A stretch of DNA of 64,000 nucleotides from positions 1,302,001 through 1,366,000 of the forward strand of contig JAESUZ010003164.1 of assembly GCA_017311185.1 (NCBI GenBank), in the 5' to 3' direction. A model generated the notes under the pieces. The model was not told where the DNA came from and searched no databases. It worked only from the letters and a program-made list of their open reading frames with translations. A program made the translations under genes and the position numbers. Positions 12,735 to 24,463 of this stretch are shown here, piece by piece (position 1 is the stretch's first letter; each line of letters opens with the position of its first letter). The stretch is from Proteles cristata cristata. Its lineage: Eukaryota > Chordata > Mammalia > Carnivora > Hyaenidae.

Positions 12735-12890
12735 GACTCTGCTCTATGGTAGAAATTTTATTTCTCCATTTATAGCTAAGGCAACTAAAGCCTAGAGAAA
12801 AATTTGTTTTAACTGTCAATGGTCACAAAGCTGAGAGGTGTGAAGCCAGCATTTAGATCCAAACATACCAGGGTATTTCTATTACATTAA
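12735..12890 (-). repeat. MIR, antisense
   Basis: Reads tttatttctccatttatagc, then aggcaactaaagcctagaga and ggtcacaaagctgagaggtg, the usual reversed MIR body. Confidence 0.75.
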
Positions 12891-13010
12891 TGTCAAAAAA
12901 ATTTTTTTTCTTTTTCCTTTTGTTTACAAATACGAGTTCAGTTTAACCTGTACTCCCTGGTTGGCGTGGAACCCTTTTCTATAGTCCTATATTCCTCCAT
13001 GTAAAATATT

Positions 13011-13088
13011 GAGATTCTCCCTCTCTCTGCCCCTCCCCTCATTCTCTCTTTCTCTCTCTGTAAATAAATAAACATAAAAATATTTTTA
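13011..13088 (+). mobile_element. CAN-SINE 3' fragment, sense
   Basis: Only the CT-rich part and tail remain (gagattctccctctctctgc to aaataaataaacataaaa). The tRNA-derived head is absent. Confidence 0.85.
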
Positions 13089-13128
13089 AAATAACAAAAA
13101 ACACTTACAACTAATACTAAGCATCAGA

Positions 13129-13345
13129 GGACAGCAAACTATGGCCACGGGGCCATATGACCAGTCACCTGTTCCCTAATACGAAGGTTTTCTTAGGGCA
13201 CAGCCAGTCCCCTTTGGTTACCTACTGTCTGTGGCTGCTTTCGTGCTATGGAGGCAGAGTTGAGTAGTTGTAAGAAGACACCATATGGCCCGCTACGCTG
13301 GAAGTGTTCACTATCTAGGTCCTTCTAGAAAACCCCAGATACTGG
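13129..13345 (+). repeat. hAT-type MER element
   Basis: Has agaggacagcaaactatggc near one end, a middle with gcacagccagtccc and gtctgtggctgctttcgtgc, then gcagagttgagtagttgtaa and atatggcccgc. This is the familiar old MER element of the cagcaaact type. The exact name is not assigned. Confidence 0.7.
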
Positions 13346-13644
13346 TCATTAGAAAAGTATTAGGGAGTTTTTATATTTCAAATACTTTCATGAAGGTAGT
13401 TTTATTAAGTTTAGAGGCAGACTACTCTTTTATTAAGTTTTTAAGTTTAGGGACTGTAATATTTTACGGCCTCAGGCTGGTTAAGTGACATTGGTTGAGT
13501 CTTTTTTCATGGGTATGGTATAGATGCTAATAGAACATATCATGTGTGTTGAACAAATTACTTTGGATAATCCATGTTAAGCATTTACCATAATGCCTGG
13601 CACATTGTAAGTATTTGGGTTCTTTTAGAAACACAGGCTGCCTT

Positions 13645-13913
13645 CGGGCCCCTGGGTGGCTCAGTCAGTTACGCATCTCTTGGTTTCAGCTCAGGTCATG
13701 ATCTCACAGTTCATGAGTTTGAGCCTGGCATCGGGCTCTACACTGATAGTGGGGAACCAGCTTCGGTTTCTCTCTCTCCCTCTCTCTCTCTGCCCCTCAC
13801 CTGCTCACACTTGTGCAGGTGTGCGCACACTCACTCTCTGTCTGTCTGTCTCTCTCTCTCTGTTTTTCTCTGTCTCTTAAAATAGATAAAACTTAAAAGA
13901 AAAAAATCAAAAT
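13645..13913 (+). mobile_element. CAN-SINE, sense
   Basis: The head gcccctgggtggctcagtca is intact; the CT-rich stretch is expanded and includes a CA/TG insertion near 13810-13835. The flanking word aggctgcc occurs at 13635-13642 and again at 13918-13925, a probable target duplication. Confidence 0.9.
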
Positions 13914-13919
13914 AGCATA

Positions 13920-14125
13920 GGCTGCCCAGAATCAAATCCTGGCTCTACAACCTAACCATGTAGGTTTGTATCAGTCAAATAACCTGTAAGTCCCTCTCCT
14001 TGTGTACTTAATTTTAATTGTTTTGTGAGGATTAAATGAAATATAATCTACGAAAAACATTTAGCACAGTTCCTGGTAGGCAATGTTCAGTTAACCCAAG
14101 AGCTATAGTTGTTATGGTTCTAAGC
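13920..14125 (+). repeat. MIR, sense
   Basis: Contains agaatcaaatcctggctcta, ttttgtgaggattaaatgaa and atttagcacagttcctggta, in the order of the MIR consensus. Confidence 0.85.
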
Positions 14126-14304
14126 ATTATTCTGATGTCTCAGAGAATTGATGTTTACTACTAATTAGGAATGCCAAAAGTAAACAAATTGTTTTTTATT
14201 ATAAAAAACATAATGTGATATATCCACATCAGTATAATAGAGGTGGTATTTATAGACATACGTTAAGAGTAATGGACAACTTACACACAGATTTTTGGTT
14301 AAAA

Positions 14305-14513
14305 TTTTTTTGGTTTTGTTTATTTATTTTGGGGGAGTGAGAGAGCAAGTGTGGAGGGGAGACAGAGAGAGAGAGAGAGAGAGAGAATCCCAAGCAGCCT
14401 CCGTGCTGTGAGCACCGAGCTTAATGCAGGGCTTGAACCCACAAACCATGAGATCATGTCCTGAGCTGAGATCGAGTGTTGGGCGCTTAACCGACTGAGC
14501 CACCCACATGCCC
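14305..14513 (-). mobile_element. CAN-SINE, antisense
   Basis: Reversed tail tttggttttgtttatttatt, a GA repeat, then ccaagcagcctccgtgctgt and a reversed head ending gccacccacatgccc. Confidence 0.9.
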
Positions 14514-15827
14514 TTTTAAAACCTTTTTTTAGGAATATACACTGTATATTAAAATACCTGCAGTTCAGTTGTATGTCTAGCTGAAAATTAAACCCAAATA
14601 CTATTAAATGCTACTGCATTTCAAGATAATGTTTCACTTTTTGCGGGGATCTTGAACCTCTTGGAAGTTCATCAATTAAATGGACCAAGACACAGATACA
14701 GGTAGCTCTTTAAGCATCGCATACGATGATGAAGCTAAAAAGTTTGATCTAATATTGCTTGCCTTGGGCTGGATGACTGAACACTCTAGAATTATGTAAT
14801 TTTTCTTCTCCCCCTGGCAGCCATTAGCCCGGGAGTAGCACCATGTGATTTACTGCTGTATGTTGCACCAACATCAGCCAGACTCTCTTAGGTACGGGGC
14901 GCTGCACTGGTTCCTGAGGACACAGGGCTATGACTCTGGTGCCCTCCATCCACACCTGCTCACACCCTCCTGGGGAGAGACACAAGTCTCCGACCTGGCA
15001 TGTTAGGGAACTTCGGCTGCACAGAGAAAGGGACGTGCTGAGCCCGCAGACGGCAGTTTTAACTAAGGCATTGATGAGAAGTCGACATTGGAGTGATTTT
15101 GAAAGAGGAATAGAGATTTGCCAGTTTGTGGAGCACCAAGTAGAAGGAATTCAAGAACTCTCATAAATCAATCAGAATGGCTTGCCCTGATCCCAGAGGT
15201 GGAGGAAACAAACCTCTGCCCAATTCTCACATCTCCAGTGTCACCTGTCTGTAATGGGCGGGGCACGCCTGTAATTCCCAAACGGGATTCTTGCTTATCA
15301 TTCACATTTAACTTCCCACAGAATTTGGGGGGAAACTGAGCTTACCTGGCAAACGTGAAAAACGTACGCACATACTCCTGTTGGATGCCTCATAACAGCA
15401 TGCTGCCCAAAAATGAAGATAAAGTCCCAGTTTGTATTTGGGAACAAGGCAAAGGGATGATGGCCCCTCCCTTTCCTGGAAGCATTTACGTCAGTGTTAA
15501 TGACTAAGGGCCAGCAAGGTGACCCCTGTTTCTGGCCCAGAACGTAGCATCCTTCCTAATGATGTCGAGAGAACTCGTGTGACCACTGGGCCATAGATGT
15601 GACAAGTGGCAGCCTGTTATTTTGTCCCCATGGCATGGCAGCCATTGATTTTGAGGTATTTGATATACACTTTGATAGAGATGGAGTGAAGCATGGCATT
15701 GACCCCTTCTTTCCATGCAGCTTGAGGGTCCCAATTCAGAGAGCCCAATCAGGTGTTTGCTTAAAATGTGACAGTGAGGAACAGAGTCACAAAAATCGCA
15801 TGTCTACATACCTAATTTCTATTTTTT

Positions 15828-15960
15828 AATAACAAATTTATTGAGGTATGATTTATATAAACACAAAGTATAGAATTCAGTGGCCTTAGTATATTCACAA
15901 AGATCTGCATAGCCACATAGGAAATTAATATTTTTGAACTTCGTTTTGCTTGATATTTCA
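15828..15960 (-). repeat. Old L1M-like fragment, antisense
   Basis: Contains aaatttattgaggtatgatt and tagaattcagtggccttagt, the same old L1 region seen at 9435. Confidence 0.55.
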
Positions 15961-16035
15961 CATGAGTAGGAGTGCTCATGGCCAGTACTTTCCATCTTCC
16001 ATTCCTATACTGTTTGTATATAGACTTAATGTCAG

Positions 16036-16247
16036 AGGGGCGCCTGGGTGGTTCAGTCAGGTAAGCATTCGACTCTCGATTTCAGCTCGAGTCATGATCT
16101 CACTATTTGTGAGTTCGAGCCCTGCGTTACCAGCATGGAGTCTGCTTGAGATTCTCTCTCTCCCTCTCTTGACCCCTCCCCCACTCATGCATGCCCCCTT
16201 TCTCTCTCTGTCTCTCTCTGTCAAAAATAAATAAACTTTTAAAAAGA
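16036..16247 (+). mobile_element. CAN-SINE, sense
   Basis: Intact head (aggggcgcctgggtggttca). The region between B-box and CT stretch is shortened (gttaccagcatggagtctgc). The tail is AAAAATAAATAAACTTTTAAAAAG. Confidence 0.92.
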
Positions 16248-16484
16248 AGATTCAATTGTTAGAATAATGGATATAATCAGCCAAAAGTATTTTAATGCGA
16301 TCATGTCTAATTCTATTAAAAATAAAAAATTATTTTCATTCCAGTTCAGTTAAAGCCCAGAAACCTGATCTTTTCTCATGCTTTTCCCCAAATCAGTTGC
16401 TATTCAAAAACTATACAAATGCCTAGATACAACAATTGCATATATCTACACAACGTGAAGTTTGCAACTGAAAAAAAAAATCAA

Positions 16485-16680
16485 GGGGCACATCGGGTGG
16501 CTCAGTGGGTTAAATGTCTGACTCTTGACTTTGGCTCAGGTCATGATCTCACAGTTCCTGAGTTTGAGCCCCATGTCAGGCTCCACACTGAGCATGAGAG
16601 CCTACTTGGAATTCACTCTGTCCCTCTCCTTCTGTCCTTGTTCTTTCTCTTCTCTCTCTCTCAAAATAAACATTTTAAAA
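16485..16680 (+). mobile_element. CAN-SINE, sense
   Basis: Head ggggcacatcgggtggctca, tail caaaataaacattttaaaa. The word aaaaaatcaa occurs on both sides and is the probable target duplication. Confidence 0.9.
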
Positions 16681-17090
16681 AAATCAACCCTAATAAAAGA
16701 AATCCAGCAAGTGAGAGAAAAATTCATTTAAACATCATGTCGTTTCCAGAGACACTTCTTTTTAGCCCGTCCCGATGCCTCCCTGGGGAGGGGCTCAGAT
16801 TCTACAGGCAGATACCAGAATTGTGGATGTTAACGGTAATCTGTAGTATCCTTCTAGAAAAATGCTCTCCGGACTTTATAAGCAGGGTGGGTTACAGCCT
16901 AAACACCTCTCTCAGCCATGAACCATTTTGCCCTTCTCAAAATTCATTGCTGGTTTCCAGCCACCCTTCCAACATCTGGCCTGTTACATTTTGGTAAAAG
17001 TGTGAGAAATCAAGGTGAGGTGAGAAGAATGCTCAGGAAAACCCTTCAGCCTTCGAGACAGCAGTAAAGCCCAAATTTTAATAGACCCCG

Positions 17091-17218
17091 AGGGCACCTG
17101 GCTGGCACTCTGAGGAGCATGTGACTCTTGATCTTGGGTGGTGATTTCAAGCCCCCACATTAGGTGTAGAGATTACTAAAAAAAATAATTAGTAAATGTT
17201 AAAAAAAATAAATAAAAA
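17091..17218 (+). mobile_element. Older short CAN-SINE, sense
   Basis: A compact type lacking the CT-rich stretch: agggcacctggctggcactc, gactcttgatcttgggtggt, then attaggtgtagagattacta and an A-rich tail. This resembles the older carnivore-wide subfamily. Confidence 0.8.
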
Positions 17219-17515
17219 TTAAGAGCCTCTTGAAATGGTAAAAAGGAGTTTTGAACAGAAAGCTTGTTAAAGCTGCACTGTAATGGTAAAACCGTTCAGG
17301 TATTTAACTGTGAAGAGAGGGTTGTCTGTCTTTTTCTTGAATTTTTTACAGTCTTGGTGATAGTTTCTGAGACAGAATATGAAAATATCACAGAACATGG
17401 ACAGAAATTTTGTGTTTTTGCATTCAGGCTCAAATTCCTCATGGTTCATGCTAGAAGCATAGAAAGCCCTTGCTGGGCACTCTCATGACTAAATCTGTTC
17501 TGGAATTTTTGTCTT

Positions 17516-17722
17516 TAATTTTTTTAATGTTTATTTATTTTTGAGAGACACACAGAATGTGAGCAGGGGAGGGGCAGAGAGAGCAGGAGACACAGAATCT
17601 GAAGCAAACTCCAGACTCTGAGCTGTCAGCACAGAGCCCGACTCAGGGCTTGACCCCATAAGTGTGAGATCATGACCTGAGCCAAAGTTGGATGCTCAAA
17701 TGACTGAGCCACCCAGGCAGCC
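17516..17722 (-). mobile_element. CAN-SINE, antisense (first of adjacent pair)
   Basis: Complete reversed copy, tail ttttttaatgtttatttatt, head end gccacccaggcagccc. It adjoins a second antisense copy at 17729. The word ggaatt occurs before, between and after the two copies. Confidence 0.92.
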
Positions 17723-17728
17723 CGGGAA

Positions 17729-17934
17729 TTTTTTTTTAAGGTTATGTATTTATTTTGAGAGAGAACGCACACAGCCAGGGAAGGGACAGAGAGAGGAAGA
17801 GAGAAAATCCTAAGCAGGTTCTGCCTGTCATTGCAGAGCCCCATGCAGGGCTCAAACTCATGAACCATGAGATCGTGACCTGAGCTGATAATCAAGAGTC
17901 AGATGCTTAACCAACTGAGCCACCCAGGTACCCC
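17729..17934 (-). mobile_element. CAN-SINE, antisense (second of adjacent pair)
   Basis: Complete reversed copy with tail ttttttttaaggttatgtat and head end gccacccaggtacccc. More divergent than many, for example aacgcacacagccagggaag in the GA-rich part. Confidence 0.9.
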
Positions 17935-18567
17935 TGGCCTGGAATTCAATGCCAGTTGTTAGTCCAGATTTCTGAGGTGTCGGTGACTGTTGCTTATTAG
18001 GCCCCAGTCTCAGAACTGGGCACAATTACTACAATGCCATGTGAAACCTTCTGGTATTTGCTTGGACTGTGGCAGGCGGCCTCAGCCTCAGCATTAACAG
18101 TGTTTGGGGCCCAATTGTTCTTTGTTGGTACTATTCTGCCCGTTTTAGAATGTTCCGTAGCACGATCCCTCCCACCTGGTGCCAGTGACCCCCCCGCCCC
18201 TGCTGTGACAACTCACACTGCCTCCAGCCGCTACTGGGTGTCTCCTGGGAGGGGACAGGGGCAGGCTCTCCCTGGCCACAGACCCCTGGGCTGTGCTTCT
18301 GAGACCTGCATCCACGCCAGTGTTAAATCTGTCTGAGCAGAGAAGCTCGCCTGCAACATTGTGTCTCACCTTAATGTCAGCTGTAACCCTTCACTGCACA
18401 TTTGTAGGTAGCCACTGACCATTTGTATTGTTTGAGAAGAATAAGTAAACAAAACATATGTTAAAACAAAGATGGTAAATATTCATTTATAAGGTGAAAA
18501 CAGATATTTGATTTGTAATATAGTTTCGAGAGAAGTCACAAAATACTTTTTAAATACTGTGTACGCA

Positions 18568-18804
18568 GGGGACGCCTGGATGGCTCAGTCAGTTGAGTGT
18601 ACGACTTCAGCTCAGGTCATGGTCTCACGGTTAGTGGGTTTGAGCCCCTTGTCAGGCTCTGTGCTGACAACTCAGAGCCTGCAGCCTGCTTCGGATTCTG
18701 TGTTTCCCCCTCTCTCTGCCCCTCTCATGCTCTGTATCAGTCTCTCTCAATAATAAATAAACGTTAAAAATTTTTTTATAAAAAAACTAAACATTAAAAA
18801 CAAT
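18568..18804 (+). mobile_element. CAN-SINE, sense
   Basis: Full-length with head ggggacgcctggatggctca. Imperfect target duplication of about 20 bases (18547-18567 and 18804-18824, around ttttaaatactg...gca). Confidence 0.93.
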
Positions 18805-19624
18805 TTTTTAATACTGCTTATGCACATTTGCTATATAGGCAGTGATAGATGGAGAAAAACTGCCGTCCTTGCTTTGTTTTGAGTTCTTCTAAAAGCAGTT
18901 CGCTCTCCCCGGGTGCCCTGTTTTAAAACTGCAAGTGGTGGGTAGCAATCAGAAACACATGTTCTCCGCTGGAGGCTGCCCAGCCTTCCTGCTGGGCTCT
19001 GTGACAAGAGACCAGCTACAGTGGCAAGGTGGACATGCTCAGTCTCTCCCAGGAAAGAGCATGAAACCACAGGACCATCCTCCAATCTCTGACTCACTTA
19101 TCCAGAGCATCCTTTTTGTTGCAAGAACAAGAACTGCATATAACCCTTTCTTTAAGGAGAGGCGCTATGAAGGAAGTAAATTTCAAGCTTCCTTCATTGT
19201 GCCTTTGTCTAAATAAACACCATAGCTTTGATATTTCTGGTGATCTGACATGTTTCAAGAACATCACTTGCATTCAGATTTCGGAGAAGTAGAAGTTTTC
19301 ATAGTCTTAGATGTAAGTTAATTATTATCTTGGTATTGGATTTAAGGCACGAGTATTGAAACTGTCAAAGAAATATGTATTGCTAAGTCTAAATTTAAGT
19401 TTTGAGATACAGCATATTTGAGTTTTACAGCTCTACTAAAATACGTCATATTCCTCTTTCCCCAAATATTTGTGGACTTCTTTTTATTAGCCAAAACCTA
19501 TGCTTCTTTTTACTGATCCTTCCCCTCTGGTCATTTTGGAAAGTGATTAAATCTTATAGACCTGGCTTTGACATTTCAACTGCTCACAAATGATACAGAG
19601 TTGATCACACCGCTTTCTCAAACA

Positions 19625-19745
19625 TTAATGTCCATTCAAGTCACTGAGACATTTGCTAAATGCGGATTCAGAGACCAAGGTCTGGAGTGGGTCCCGACTC
19701 GCAGGTATGCTGGCCCAATGGATCATGGACTGCACTTCAAGAGAT
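19625..19745 (+). repeat. MER5A-like relic
   Basis: Contains ttcaagtcactgagacattt, gctaaatgcggattcagaga, aaggtctggagtgggtcccg and a final ggatcatggactgcacttca. This order matches MER5A-type elements; divergent. Confidence 0.6.
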
Positions 19746-20895
19746 AGCTTTTTCTAGTAGCAATTCACGCCCCCCAGACTTTGCAGATGTAGGAGATTGG
19801 GAAGGAATAAGAAACTGAAAGGGAAAGCCATCCTTATCTCTATCTTTCACGCAAAGTGTGAAGGAACCCCGATGTGTGTTTCCACCGAGCAACTGTAAAC
19901 ATTCAGCTTTCAAGGCGAAGCAAATTAGGAAGGTCTTATTCTCTTCCTACATATGTAACTGTTACTAGTGCTACTAGTAACTTGTGCCCTTCTTCCCTCT
20001 CACTGGTGTGGTGTGGATGACTCCTGTTAGCCTGTAAAAGATTAAAGTGTACAGGAATTTTATAAGCTACAACCACCGGTAGCTTGAAACACCAACGGCA
20101 GGAGTATTTACATGATGGAAATAACTGCATATTATAAATTACACTTTTTTTTTTTCCTGGAGATAACCAGTTTCCCAGCATACCCTGCCTCCCTGTCAGT
20201 AGGAATAATCACTTTGCCTTATTTCCTGCAGGAGACCCAACATCTTAAGAGTTTGGAGCTTCTTGTAACACTGCATGGCAGTACTGCACAGCTTAGTGAG
20301 AAACAAGGTTATTCCCATAACAAAGTGGAAACAAAGGAATCAGGAAAAGCCCCACTGGTGCCCTTTTGGGAATGATTGCCAGCACGCCATCAGGAGAAGA
20401 CTGATGAGTCAAAATACTTAATAAGTGCATCTCCTTTAGGTGGCATTTTATAAATACTCTTTCATCATGGAGAGATGTGAGAACTGGGTCAGGTATAAAT
20501 GGAGTGACAGATGTACTAGATAGCCTCAGAGACTCAACCCAGTTTGGTGAAAGGTCAGCCAACTACAGATATCTTGTAGAGATTGCCCATGACACCCGTC
20601 ATTTCATACTGAGTCAGTGGGTTCATTACCATGCACAGCTGTTCCCATCATTTGTTTATATAGTCCAACCTGTATTTGGGGCTTAAGTGAGATTTCTAAT
20701 AAGACGCCCGTTCAGACTTACTTACCTGGAGCTATATGTCTTTACTTAATAAAATACGATTACTATGTAATAAATATCAGGTCATTTATTGCCCTGATCA
20801 GAATTATTTTCTGTCGGACAGGTTTTTTGATAACTACTTGCTAATATTTGCAAGCACATTATAAAATTTCCTTTTAATTAAAAGTACGTGTATCT

Positions 20896-21099
20896 GAGCA
20901 CCTGGGTGGCTCAGTTAAGCATCTGACTTTAGCTCAGGTCATGATCTCACGGTTCATTTCATGGGTTCGAGCCCTGCATCGGGCTCTGTGCTGACATCTT
21001 GGAGCCTGGAGCCTGCTTAGGATTCTGTGACTCCCTCTCTGCCCCTCCCCTGCTTGCACTCTGTCTCTCTCTCAAAAATAAATCAACATTAAAAAAACA
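20896..21099 (+). mobile_element. CAN-SINE, sense
   Basis: Head gagcacctgggtggctcagt with a small deletion, and an 8-base duplication in the B-box region (ggttcatttcatgggttcga). A 16-base target duplication (aaaagtac-g/a-t-g/a-tatct) lies at 20880-20895 and 21100-21115. Confidence 0.95.
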
Positions 21100-21695
21100 A
21101 AAAGTACATATATCTTTGTTGCAAGAAACACACTCTTTAAAAATAATTGTTTTTCTAGTATATTGACTTTTTGAAATTTTTCAAATAGGAGTTAAACACA
21201 AATGTGGCAACTTTATTCTTCAACAGAATATGAGAGGTATTCTAATAACTTAGGCTCACAAAGTTGCACCCTAGAATGATGTTTAGGATTGCAACAATAA
21301 ATTAAGCTGAAAAGTGGTTATTATAAACTGCACTGAAGCCAGCCATGTTCATTATTAATAGATGGAATGATTAGGCAGATTGGTCAACACTTATTTGAGA
21401 TATTAAACACAAACATATGCTGTAGATTTTCTTTGATTGTTTTTATTTTACTCTTAGCATTAAACAGGTGATTATTACAAGGTCAGACTGTATTTGCCTT
21501 GTTATATTTGCCCTTTGTACTCTAAAATTTCAAGATACATAATTTTTAATGCAGAAAATAGAAGTTTGTACTGTATGTGAACTTTAATTCTGCATATATT
21601 CTTGCAGCATATGGAGAAATTCTATATAATTTTTGTGTTTCTTTACATCAGAATACACAATCCCTAGCTTTCCATAAAAACATCCTGTATGACCA

Positions 21696-21899
21696 GGGCA
21701 CTTGGGTGGCTCAATTGGTTGATTTTGGCTCAGGTCAAATGATCCCAGGGACCCATGATCCCAGGGTCGTGGGATCGAGCCCTACATCAGGCTCCATGCT
21801 AAGTGTGGAGTCTGCTTAAGATTTTCTCTCTCTCCTCTCTCTCTCTTTCCCCCCTCCCTCTCTTTCTCTCTCTCTAAAATAAAAATAAATAAATAAATA
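21696..21899 (+). mobile_element. Older CAN-SINE, sense
   Basis: Has the older type of body: gatcccagggtcgtgggatc, gagccctacatcaggctcca and gtggagtctgcttaagattt, a CT-rich stretch and an AAATAAATAAATAA tail. The gatcccaggg word is locally duplicated. Confidence 0.88.
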
Positions 21900-22648
21900 G
21901 AATCCTCTGTGATTATTCAAGTGGTTGCTTTCTCAAAATTTGTAAAATTTAAGCCTTATACATTTCATACACTGGTTTACCTTAAACACTCCTGTAGTCT
22001 TGAGAATAATGGAACTTCAGTTATGAAAATGAAATAATAGTAAAAAGCTTTACATTATTCTAAAATTATTCTTTAGTGCTTTCTATAAAGTTAATTATCT
22101 GTTAAACCATTAATCCAGCCTTTGAAGAAGGCGCTGTAATTTTTGTATCTTGGAAAGTGGTGATTTTCCCCTCATCCTGGTTGTCGCTCTAACAACTGTC
22201 TTCATGCAGAATTTTTTTTTTCAAGCGCAAATGTTCTTACTTTCGTTGTCCACAAAAAAGTTCACTTCTACTCAGTTCTGACATCTATTCAGAGTCCATT
22301 GTTGGTGGTTACGCGTTACTTTTTGGACAGTGGATTGCATAATCATTTTATACTACTCTATGGAGAACTAACTTTGCTTCTATATTGTATTTATATAAGA
22401 GCAACTTTTAAAAAATGGACTTCAGTGTTGCAACCAGCCCAGATCTTGGCGAGGGCCAATCTCACAGTCCTATAAAATGTGTAGGGCTGGTTGTGAAGTA
22501 CACAAACTCATGTGCTTTGTGTACCACTAACATTTTAGTTGATTAAATGGTCTTTTGTCTTGAAGGGTGGGTAGAGCTATTACACAAGAGATTAAGCCTT
22601 CCATGCTGGCAGAATTCAGCCAGATAAATATTAAGAGACCTATTTGTG

Positions 22649-22926
22649 GGGGCACCTGGGTAGCTCAGTGGGTTAAGCATTCAACTTTGGCTGAGGTCAT
22701 GATCTCACGGTTTGTGAGTTCAAGCTCCACTTCAGTTGAGCTCTAGCCCCACTCTGGCCTCTTCTCTCTCTCTCTCTCTCTCTCCCTCTCTCCCCCTCCC
22801 CCTCTCTCTCTCCCTCTCTCCTTCTTTGCAGCTTCTGGGTTTCTCTCTCCCTCTCACTCTGCTCCATACTCATGTGCCCTCTCTCTCTCTCAAAAATAAA
22901 TAAGTAAAGAAAATTTTGAAAAATCC
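22649..22926 (+). mobile_element. CAN-SINE, sense, expanded CT stretch
   Basis: Head ggggcacctgggtagctcag; the CT-rich part is expanded to about 100 bases. A 10-base target duplication cctatttgtg lies at 22639-22648 and 22927-22936. Confidence 0.93.
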
Positions 22927-22957
22927 CCTATTTGTGATCTTAAAAGTTTAAGAATTA

Positions 22958-23074
22958 GGGGTGGCTTGCTATTTCAGTTGGTAGAGCACATAACTCTTAT
23001 ATCTCAGCATTGTAAATTCAAGTCCCACAGTGGGCATGGAACCTACTAAGAATTATTCAAAGAAAAGTGTTTTT
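22958..23074 (+). mobile_element. Older short CAN-SINE, sense
   Basis: The compact old type (gtggcttgctatttcagttg, taactcttatatctcagcat, cacagtgggcatgga). Flanks aaagtttaagaatta (22943-22957) and aaagttttaagaatta (23075-23090) are a target duplication with one indel. Confidence 0.85.
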
Positions 23075-24235
23075 AAAGTTTTAAGAATTAAATATGAATA
23101 AACAAAGATTATCATTCCTTAGATGTCCCTGTTAAGTTTGTGCCAACGTTCTATCTGACTTCAAACATGCTGAGAAAGATCCCGCTTCTATTATTCTGGG
23201 CAAGTTTTCCCATTTTGATATGTAAGATTTATTTTGCATAGAAATGAAGGTGTATTGGAATTCACATGATTTTAAAATGTTAATCTTTTTGCTTATTATT
23301 TTACATTTTGAAAGGAGAAAGAAGCTGGAGAAAAGCAAGCTGCGGTTTTAATTTTCAGATGAAATCTGTTTGGAGGTTACAGTTCTTCAGTACGGTCTAA
23401 ATTCGCTGCATTTAGTGGATGATAGTGTAAATAATTTCCCACAGAGTCCCCTCTGAAATCAGCTTTCCTACTCTAGAAAGTTGTTGTTCTTTCTAGTCCT
23501 GGCCAGAAGGAAAGTGAGGAAAAATGCCAGCCTAGTGGTTGAATAGCGAGGCTAAAAACTGGTGGGATTATGAGATATGTTTTCTCTCCTGTCGTGCTTT
23601 GGTACAGGGCAGCTGGCATGCTTCTTCAATGTCAGCAGGTCAGAATCAGCTGGACAGGGCGGCTCTGAGTGGTTTCAGAGCAACAGAGACACATTCTTAC
23701 CCACATTCTTCTAGGCTCACGTGTGGGTACTCCCCAGTATATTACTGATTTGACGTTAGGTTATCACACACTATGATACCAACTCTGGCCATGCTATCTC
23801 GTGTTATCTGTCAGCACTGTGGCATTAATGGGTATGCCTCATGATGTCCTCATACACCAAGGTCATGAAACTATCTGCAGCCATTCAGTGTTATGAGTGC
23901 CGCAGCCCCAGTAATGTCAGGAGAGCCAACATAACACTCCCCAAATGTTGTGTCATTCTGTTCTTTGCCATTACAGGCTGATGGGTCCAGACTCTTAAAA
24001 CTGGAGACGCCAGCAAGAATTGTGGGCTCATCATGTAGTCCATTCCATTTCTTAGTTGACATATAAACAGATTTTGAGTCCTGAATGCTTTTTTGTTGTT
24101 GATTGAGACTCTACAGCTTTAGGTGTAACAAAGGGGTTTCCTAGCGACTTAGTGAGGCAGAAGAAAACTGAAACGAAATAAAAGCATTTCACTTGTGGTG
24201 TAAGAAAATGACGATATATTAAAACCTCATTTGAA

Positions 24236-24463
24236 GGGCGGCCGGATGGCTCAGTCAGTTAAGCGTCCAACTTCGAGTCAGGTAGGTCATGATCTCCCCA
24301 TCTGTGAGTGCGAGCCCCGCATCGAGCTCTTTGCTGACAGCTCAGAGCCTGAAGCCTGCTTCGGATTCTGTGTCTCCCTCTCTCTCTGCCCCTCTCCTGC
24401 TCACGTTCTATCTCTCTCTCTTTCTCTCTCAAAAATAAATAAACATTAAAATAAACAAATAAA
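24236..24463 (+). mobile_element. CAN-SINE, sense; last one before exon 7
   Basis: Full-length with head gggcggccggatggctcagt, TAGG inserted near the A-box, long CT-rich part and A-rich tail. It is the nearest SINE upstream of exon 7 and is in the opposite orientation to the nearest SINEs downstream of exon 8. Confidence 0.93.

Noticed and set aside
14880..15170. Possible old repeat around the text ggttcctgaggacacagggc
   Set aside because: It resembles an old mammalian repeat but I could not match enough of it to name or bound it.
16419..16997. Open frame of 192 codons on the plus strand
   Set aside because: It runs through a sense SINE into unique intron. No recognisable domain and no splice support.
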